DNA of 60,509 nt from the NCBI GenBank assembly GCA_015501055.1, contig JADNYV010000215.1, forward strand, positions 1-60,509, written 5' to 3'. Origin of the DNA: Mucidula mucida (taxonomy: Eukaryota; Basidiomycota; Agaricomycetes; Agaricales; Physalacriaceae). The position numbers and the translations under genes were made by a program. The notes under the pieces were generated by a model that saw only the letters and a list, made by a program, of their open reading frames with translations, made no database searches and was not told where the DNA came from. Positions 53,906-60,509 of this stretch are shown one piece after another. Within the stretch, counting starts at the first letter, position 1. Each line of letters begins with the position of its first letter.

Positions 53906-55085
53906 CTTCAAAATGTCCAGCAGTTAACGGACATTAGATTTTGGGTTCTGTGTTTGTTTCTGCCAAGACCCACATGTTAATGCGGAGTATGAGTATGAGT
54001 CAGGTATGAGTATGAGTTAGGGCTGACCATGTCTGTCACATTTTTAGGGAACAGCCATGGCTCCGCGCTCACGCGTCCCGGCCACGCGCTCGCGGTCGTC
54101 AATGCAATGTCACATTTGGGTGGGCACTCAAGATGCCGCCGCCTGCATACTTCACACGACGAGATGACGGATGACTACCAGACCCCATGGAAGCCATCCC
54201 ATAAGCCGGATTCAGACAGGAAAAGAGACAAGACTCCATTTCTTGTAGTCAAAGTACATAGGAATCGGCCATTTACAAGCATTGCCAGAGCCTCGCGGGT
54301 AATGTCAAGAGTGGGCACGAGCGCCTCACTGGCCGTCTACTATCACACATACGGCGTATCTGGCTTGCTCGTCTTGAAACAGAACCCGCAGACCAAGGAA
54401 GACATCCTCGCGCGGCTTAAACCCGCATTCTTCCTGTCAACGCCCGTGATAGCCTGTAAACAGCCTCCTATGTTGTTCTCAGACCACCCCTTGTCGCTCC
54501 AGCAGCACACGGCTCACCAAACACCGCCACCCTGGCGAGGAGCGCTATCCTGGTCGAGGCGGACATTGATACTTGCAAGTTGACACCCACGCAGTCGTCC
54601 TGACGAGCAGCGGCGCTCTCGTCGAGGTGCACTGGTGCGACTGTCCATGCATGTTCATTCAGACAGACAACAAGCCAAGACACTCACGCAGTCATCCTGA
54701 CGAGCAGCGGCGCTCTTGTCAAGGTGCACTGGTGTAATGTATCCAGCAGCCACTTGATGTAGATGATGGGAGTTGATGTTCTGAAGTAGCAAATATCTTC
54801 GGAAGACAATGAGATTCTGCGAATACATGTGGGCCCGGACGACGCAATCAATTTCAGGTTCACCTAACACAATGAGAACCTTCGGTATCTCTAAGCGCCA
54901 GAGACGAGGTTGTCCGTCGAATCAAACGCGCCGTTCAGCTTCAGACTTCGATTACGAATTCCACTGCATTATCGTTTGGTTTGAGATACCGCAAAGGAAC
55001 GTAAATCAATTTCAGAGCGAGTAGATACAATCACTGGAGTAGGGTTAGTCACATATAGAGTACCCGGTGCGGGACATACCAGCAA
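53906..55085. other. Target duplication, then gene-poor sequence with local repeats
   Basis: Begins with the right CTTCAAAA duplication. A short array of GAGTATGAGT units lies near 53986-54020. A 184-codon frame at 54029-54583 has no family resemblance and an odd composition; I do not call it a gene. A 56-bp unit is duplicated at 54584-54639 and 54681-54736. Confidence 0.4.
54584..54736. repeat. Two-copy direct repeat of about 56 bp
   Basis: Copy 1 at 54584-54639 and copy 2 at 54681-54736 share CCTGACGAGCAGCGGCGCT and GGTGCACTGGTG. Differences are mostly C-to-T or G-to-A at CpG positions of copy 1 (GTCGTCC to GTCATCC, CTCGTCGAGG to CTTGTCAAGG). Confidence 0.7.
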
Positions 55086-55877
55086 TTACATGAAATCATC
55101 CTCTAGATCTCTTCCCGTCTTCTTGGGCTCGTCAGCGCCATCCTCGTCCTCTCCCGCAAACAGTGAATCGTATGATCGTGCCGCTTTCTCTGCCTCTCGC
55201 TGTCGCGCCAGATCTAAATCGGCCTTTTTCTGCTCAGCCGCCGCCGCCCGCCGTACCGCGCTCTCCTTCTTTATCCTATCCACCTTTTCCTGCTCATGAT
55301 CGACTTGTCTTTCGACTTTGGTCTTGTTCAACCGATTGACGATGGCGTTTTCGCGTTTCGCGATATGTACTGCGACGACATGGGCGTCAAGAATAATAAC
55401 CAAACACGGCACAAATCGCACCTCTTTTAACCCGCTTGTCGTTGTGGAATGAAACCTGGCCCACGGCCATGTCGCCGGTCTTCTTGAGATTATCGGCTGG
55501 GGTGTATATGATGGTGATATTGTCCTTTTTGTTGCCTTCAATGGAATTTGCCTTTACGAGTTGGCTGCAGTCGATGAGGAGGGCCTCTGGTATGGCATCC
55601 CATGTCATGGATTCGGGCATGCGGAGGTATACGTGGGCGGACGATAGCTTGTCAACGTGAAACCAGAGATCTTGGGGCCATGCGTATTTTATGAGCTCCT
55701 CATCTGTACCCTTTGGCGTCAATCGACTGATGGAATGAACGAGAGCAGCACACACTTTCGACTTTATCGCGCCCCATATAAATGACCGTTGGCGGATTGG
55801 TGACTGGATCACGTTTAGGAGCAATATTATTGCAGCGCTAAAGAGGCAATACCTGTGGAAGAGAAGAAGAGGACCAT
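55086..55877 (-). CDS. CCDC25/Jlp2-like protein (NFACT-R domain)
   Basis: Four exons, 55877-55853, 55803-55756, 55703-55422 and 55369-55086 (introns 49, 52, 52 nt), encode 212 residues, the normal length for the family (about 208). Exon 1 is only 25 nt (MVLFFSST). Then [40 protein letters not shown], the conserved NFACT-R core, and [21 protein letters not shown] long Lys/Glu/Ala-rich coiled coil ([20 protein letters not shown]) and an acidic end ([11 protein letters not shown]) follow. The family is conserved from yeast to man; the NFACT-R domain suggests RNA or ribosome-related binding, and human CCDC25 has been described as a DNA-sensing membrane protein. No breaks; a housekeeping gene next to repeat-rich DNA. 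Confidence 0.92.
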
Positions 55878-56214
55878 TGTTAGAATATTAGATGAGGGGA
55901 GAAGGAGGAAGCTGTAACCCTAACCCTAGCTCCACTTCTCTTTCTACCTGACAACATAGTAAGTACTACTACAGTACTTGATCTTTTCTGCGTCTTCAGG
56001 GCAAAAGTTTGGAACAAGTGCTGTCGGAAAACATAACAGACGGTTATCCGAGCTGGTCGCATGCATACTTTCTGCTGTCTTCAGGCTCTGTATAAACTTG
56101 TCACAGTTTACAAACCAACTGATTATCTTGTCAACCAGAATCAACCCCATAGCACAGCGGTCATATACAATGGTCCTCAATCTGACGCGCTTCATGGCGG
56201 ACCACTCTCACCTT
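55878..56214. other. Intergenic
   Basis: Upstream region of the CCDC25-like gene. It contains two telomere-like units (CCCTAACCCTA near 55917-55930), too short to mean a telomere. No gene recognised. Confidence 0.35.
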
Positions 56215-56880
56215 GTGATGATCCTATGCCCGAGGATACTTTAGAGGCAGACACGAACGATGCTGATTTTCTTGTTGTACTCCATATCTTTCACCGTTGT
56301 GACTCTGCGCGGCCCCGCGTCCTCTGAAGACGAGCTTCTCCTCTGTATGCTTCGTGCCAATATTCCTGTTACCGCGTATCAAGCTTTCCCCACGACGGCC
56401 GTGGACCGTGAACAACAGTTTCATCAACCTCGACGCTCCGAACCTTGAACGCGCCAGGCTTTTCCCATATCGGCAGCTCACACACTTGCACGCCCGCATC
56501 AATGATTTGGCAGCTTTCTGCCGCTTGGAATCTTCCCCGACACTCCAGGTCGTTCGCCTCATCGCCTCTCGCTCCTTCAAATCCACCTACGACGACGCTC
56601 ATCCACTCCCCATGCACACCTACACCTCCGTCACCGATCTGCATATTGACGTTGATCTCCTCCCATTCGTGCACACGCCGAGTGTCCAGCGTCTTTGTGT
56701 TAGCAACGGCTCCGACGACAGTAATCAAGAGATGATAAGGGAGTTTTTTGAGCGGAACGGTCGTCATGTTGTGCATTTCGGTGCTCCGGGCGAGCTGTTG
56801 TTGGACTCCCGCGCCTTTATGCGTATACTGCCCAAGGGTATCCAAACCTTGGAAGCTATCGTTGATCCCGCTGATATGAT
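56215..56880 (+). pseudogene. Scrambled partial copy of the F-box gene
   Basis: Sequence blocks match the F-box gene at 43749-45395 in order: PEDTLEADTNDADFLVVL, then out of frame SSEDELL.CMLRANIPVTAY, then directly WTVNNSFINLDAPNLERARL. This skips the F-box and about 200 residues. LTHLHARINDLAAF, PMHTYTSVTDLHIDVDLLPF and FGAPGELLLDSRAFMRILPK follow, up to EAIVDPADMM. A nine-residue deletion (PCAAGPIPF) is also present. At about 56880 the match ends and DUF4246-related DNA begins. It lacks the F-box and has frame breaks, so it is a pseudogene. Confidence 0.88.
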
Positions 56881-57218
56881 GGATTCTTCATCTTCTGCCG
56901 TCAGTCCGGCTTATCACGTATAACAGCCGACAGAGCGCATATTGACAGTTCAACAACGCTGCGCGGCTCGTCTCCCCATTCGCCAGGTGTGCGGGAGTTG
57001 TCGCTTATCGAGACCAGGAAGGGATGCGGATAGGAGTCTTCAACCGCGTTCATGGCGCGTTTGTGCGCTAATACGCAAGGATCCCGGATGTTGTTGGGGT
57101 GCATGGGTTTCGGGTACTGGGCGCGCTGGCCTTCCTCCGTAGGAATGTCAAACCATTGGCTCAAGGACCTGCGCAAGGTGGTGTATTCTGCAGGAATAGT
57201 GAAGTTGGGATCGGACAT
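56881..57218 (-). pseudogene. 5' fragment of a DUF4246-type gene (copy 1)
   Basis: From ATG 57218: MSDPNFTIPAEYTTLRRSLS, EEGQRAQYPKPMHPNN, DPCVLAHKRAM, ICALSAVIRDKPD, then TGA where copy 2 has TGG. This is the N-terminal part of a DUF4246 protein. It ends abruptly at the junction with the F-box fragment. Upstream sequence to about 57360 is also shared with copy 2, so the duplication includes the promoter. Confidence 0.7.
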
Positions 57219-57334
57219 GATGGTAGAAAGAGAACATCAGGGAAAAATGTAAATCCTTCATACATGTACATAGGTCTACATAGCCCAAGTAGGCCGGGTA
57301 CAGAGGTACCCCTGTATGTAGTGATACATAGATG

Positions 57335-58429
57335 TCACTGAGGTGCACTATATACCTCCCGTATACCTACATCCTCAGATTTTTGAAAGGACTTTCCGTA
57401 AGCAATAGAATAAAGGGAGGGATGTACGAGGTTGAGGACTTGGCTATCAGAACCTGGATGCCAGTCTTCTTCTTTACCTTGTAGTTTTTCAACTTCTGCC
57501 AAAAGACAACTGAGTAGTGCAGGCGGTACCAAGGCATCCAACTTCCAAACATGTTTGTAACACACAATCTCGATTGCATTCTTGTTGTTGTGAATATGTG
57601 CATATGCTTCCAGTTCTTGTAGGACATAGTCAATCTTCCATTGTGTAAGTTGCAAAATATCATTCATAGCCATATGACCCTTACCATTCCTTGTGTTGGT
57701 TTCCATTCTTCAGCCTCGGCGGGTGTCTGGTCAAAAGCCTCCTGACGCCACTTGGCCAGGATTGTGGGTGGAAACCCGTCGTGCTAGACGACAGTAAACA
57801 CAAAGATGGGATCGAGACAGAGAGATGGGGTAATCGCGTACATAGTCGGGAGACAGAGATGAGAAGGCAAGGAGAAACACACAATGATAAGAACACACTC
57901 CAATATGGCGGCGACAATAAGCGAGATACAAGATGGTGGTCAAAAGCCAAGAACTAGTCCCTTCTCGATTCTCCTGCCCCAAAACTCCGCCTACAACCAA
58001 ACACTCCCCAGCCAAACAACATGTCACCCAAAACGGGATGTCTCTCGATCTGCCTTGTTACGAGTAAACCCTAGGTTTACAGTGGGATTCTTCATCTTCT
58101 GTCGCCAGTCCGGCTTGTGGTGAATAGCAGCCAACAAAGCACACATGTTGAGTTTGACAATACAGCATGGCACATCTCCCCATTTGCCAGGTGTGCAAAA
58201 GTTGTTGCTTTTGACGTTCAACGACCAAGAAGGGATGTGGATAAGAGTCTTTGAACACATCCATAGTGTGCTGGTGTGCTAGTACGCAAGGATCCCAGAT
58301 ATTGTTGGGGTGCATGGGTTTTGGGTACTGGGCGCGCTGGCCTTCCTCCGTAGAAATGTTGAACCATTTGCTCAAGAACCTGTGCAAGGTGATGTATTCT
58401 GCAGAAATAGCAAAGTTGGGATCAGACAT
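57335..58429 (-). pseudogene. Truncated DUF4246-type gene (copy 2)
   Basis: From ATG 58429: MSDPNFAISAEYITLHRF, YPKPMHPNNIWDPCVLAH, then a shift of reading frame near 58215 to CALLAAIHHKPDWRQKMKNP. After an intervening stretch come KWRQEAFDQTPAEAEEWKP and TQGM, a 50-nt intron (57684-57635), and IDYVLQELEAYAHIHNN, VWKLDALVPPALL, EDWHPGSDSQVLNLVHPSLY. These are the hallmark blocks of the N-terminal half of fungal DUF4246 proteins (function unknown). The C-terminal half, with the conserved catalytic-looking core of the family, is absent: the frame stops at 57335 and the repeated copy-1 flank follows. Truncated and probably dead. Confidence 0.75.
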
Positions 58430-58585
58430 GATGGTAGAAAGAGAACATCAGGGGAAAATGTAAATCCTTCATACATGTACATAGGTCTACATAGCCCAAG
58501 TAGGCTGGGTACAGAGGTACCCCTGTATGTAGTGATACATAGACATCACTGAGGTACACCATATACCTCTTGTATACCTACATAG

Positions 58586-60424
58586 ACTTCCTCTAAATCT
58601 GTGTATATGTCTTGTAGACATCCTGTGCACTGACAATAGATATACAATATAACTACTCTAAAAACATCCGCTGCTGGGTGCATTTACTGAGCCCAAATTG
58701 GGCAATTTTATGCAAAGAGAGAACTTAACAGCATATGATATTGAGAGGTATATAGATATGTACAAGAATGACAGAACACAACAGATAAAAAGAGGAAGCA
58801 AAGGAAAGGATGACTCAATATATAATAACTAGCGGAAACAGTGTTGTTACTGTCCTTCTCTCCTCCAGAGGAGGATTTGTAGGCAGCTTGCTCATTGGTA
58901 ATTTCTGCTGCACCTTGTAGTTTATGTATCTCCTTATGGCCTGCTTATTATGTGAGCATCTCTGTCATCATGTAGTGTTCCATAGTCTGTATTGGTGCTT
59001 GGTTGGTGCTTGTTTGTCGGTGCCCGGTTAGTGTTCATGTGTTGTGGGTAGCTCGTTCCTCGTTCATGGCGGATAACTTATTCCTTGTTTATGGCAAGTA
59101 GCTTGTGCCTTATTTATTGCAAGTAGCTCCTTCCTCGGCTATTGTAGGTGGCTTGTTCCTTGTTCATTATGGGTGGCTCCGTCCTCTTTTGCTGTGGCCT
59201 CGTCCATTGTGGGTTGCTGTCACAAATTGCCTCTATTCTGTTGCCCCCACCTCGGTCCACCTTGTTATTGTATCAACACCACACTCTTTCATCATCACAT
59301 ATCATACGCTCCGGGTCTGGTCCGCACTGCCTTAGCCTAGGCCTGATTCAGGTATAGCCCATCAACATAGCCTGTCACCTGTCCATCACTCCATAACGTG
59401 ATCCACACTGCCTCTTGTTCAACTTTAAGTCATTCTATTGTTTACACAGCCACGGACTCTTTATATATATACACGGCCTTTCTAGGTAGATTCCTCAGTT
59501 CATCAACTTCATCTCTACACTGTTTGATAGCCCCCTGCACTGTATTAAGCCTGACCTGCTCCTACCTCACCCTATTATCATCTTTGCCTCTCATCTCCAT
59601 TATTCTTCCATCTTTGTGCGGCTTGGGTGGTTGTTTGGTTTACACCGGACTCTGTCCTTGACACTTTGACAAACTCTTCTACACCCACCTTGCTGCCTTG
59701 CTTGTGCATGTCCGCCAACCAACCAGTTAAACTCAGACCTAACCTTGCCCCCCGAGCTACTTGTTTGTGTTTGAAAGATACACCACCTCCCCATATGTTG
59801 ACCACTGAAGAACTTAACTTCAAAGCGCTGCCTTGGGCTATACAGGTTTGACATTAGCAGTTCCTGTGTGAGCTTTGCCCTTACACACCAACAAGCCTTC
59901 ACCATTGTGCGCTTCTCCACTGACACTGAGCCACCCTCACTTCCTTTTGGTGTTGTCTAACAAAACCAACAGAAACTACTGGATTATCAACCCCACCGGT
60001 AACTGGAACACAACCTACTTTGACAATATTGAAGAATCCTGGTACATCCCCGTGGAAGACAGTGAAAAAGTCTATCTCGACTCAGACAACTTTGCCGGTG
60101 CCCAACATTGCTTAGAGCAAAGCTGCAGAGACCAAGCACAGAGAGCTGCTACCTCAAGAGAGGCCCCAGCTGAGTCGTCATTACACCCAGTACCAGTCAC
60201 TCACTCACTACCCCCGCTGTCCCCAGAACCGGTTTAAACCCAGAAACCTGCACCTGTATCTCCTGTATTATCCCTAGTCTCTGAACCCCATACCCCAGTT
60301 TCCCATCCCGCTTCACCGATCCCTATTAATCTTGGCTTTAATCCATCTGCTCCCGATCTCCCATTACCCTCGCCATCTCCCCCTAATCCACCCCAGTCTA
60401 ATCTCCCGGCTCCTAACCCTGCCA
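58586..60424. other. CpG-poor repeat-like sequence
   Basis: No clear gene. The part up to 59700 is poor in CpG and has an array of about six 25-bp units (59047-59200). It also has a TATATATATA stretch near 59462 and long pyrimidine-rich tracts. A frame at 59875-60237 reads NYWIINPTGNWNTTYFDNIE and is followed by Pro/Ser-rich sequence to the window end. It may be the leader and start of another mobile element. Confidence 0.4.
59047..59200. repeat. Array of degenerate 25-bp units
   Basis: About six consecutive units of the form GTAGCTTGTTCCTTGTTTATTG.. with 60-80 percent likeness by eye (units starting near 59048, 59072, 59098, 59123, 59148 and 59173). Confidence 0.6.
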
Positions 60425-60509
60425 TGTCCAACAACAACTACCATGGCAACCGCACCATGTCTAGCACCTGGCTTGCACACTTCCGCAATCACTTCCGCCT
60501 CAATAAGGA
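60425..60509 (+). CDS. Possible start of a gag-like gene, cut by the window end
   Basis: ATG 60425 opens MSNNNYHGNRTMSSTWLAHF and continues to the end of the window. Its start (MSN followed by Asn/His-rich sequence) recalls the Gag start of the gypsy element at 47909, but too little is visible to assign it. Confidence 0.25.

Larger units (their letters stand above)
56881..58585. repeat. Direct repeat of about 490 bp
   Basis: 56880-57362 and 58084-58585 are similar end to end, including the non-coding flank (ACATGTACATAGGTCTACAT, CCCCTGTATGTAGTGATACA). Copy 2 has TG/CA where copy 1 has CG at many places (for example GGCGCG versus AGTGTG near the AHKRAM codons). Confidence 0.85.

Noticed and set aside
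54029..54583. 184-codon open frame
   Set aside because: No domain, high His/Arg/Ser content and repeat-like surroundings; no splice-supported extension.
55917..55930. CCCTAACCCTA as a telomere or telomere relic
   Set aside because: Only two units; the surrounding sequence is the normal upstream region of a housekeeping gene.

Overview
The window is nuclear DNA from a basidiomycete fungus, most probably an Agaricomycete. The evidence is many short introns (about 45-55 nt) that split almost every gene, several families typical of mushroom-forming fungi (BTB proteins of about 335 residues, DUF6534 membrane proteins, a DUF4246 remnant, one-exon F-box proteins), and a chromodomain-bearing Ty3/gypsy retrotransposon. 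No tRNA, rRNA or CRISPR was recognised. Gene models were spliced by eye from reading-frame continuity, splice sites and family resemblance.

Left part (1-9.4 kb): a GATA zinc-finger factor (minus strand) lies between two diverged inverted copies of a roughly 0.6 kb repeat. About 5-7 kb without a recognisable gene follows. Middle-left (9.4-20.6 kb): a BTB protein, a six-exon conserved membrane protein, a four-exon conserved fungal protein, a decayed BTB copy, a Rot1-like ER chaperone, a decayed copy of the four-exon gene, and a 13-exon cytochrome P450. Middle (20.7-34.9 kb): a broken gene of a basidiomycete nuclease-like family carrying an internal inverted duplication, a decayed and a largely intact DUF6534 gene, a second intact BTB gene, a secreted conserved protein, and a norsolorinic-acid-reductase-like aldo/keto reductase with an N-terminal frameshift.

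Right part (35-46 kb): a Ser/Pro/Arg-rich probable nuclear protein, a membrane-anchored aldo/keto reductase with a complete catalytic tetrad, a tandem pair of tiny single-pass membrane proteins, a zinc-cluster-like gene killed by three in-frame stops, and an intact F-box protein. Far right (46.7-60.5 kb): a hAT-type non-autonomous element (8-bp target duplication CTTCAAAA) holds a complete but mutated Ty3/gypsy element (LTRs of about 530 bp, 5-bp target duplication CCACC). After it come the CCDC25/Jlp2 gene, a scrambled F-box fragment fused to a DUF4246 fragment, a truncated DUF4246 gene, and CpG-poor repeat-like sequence to the end.

The genes do not form one evident pathway. Housekeeping genes (Rot1, CCDC25) are interspersed with fast-evolving families. 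A recurring theme is that an intact gene is accompanied by a decayed relative within the same 60 kb (BTB, DUF6534, the 12.8-kb gene, F-box, the small membrane protein), with mobile elements concentrated to the right.
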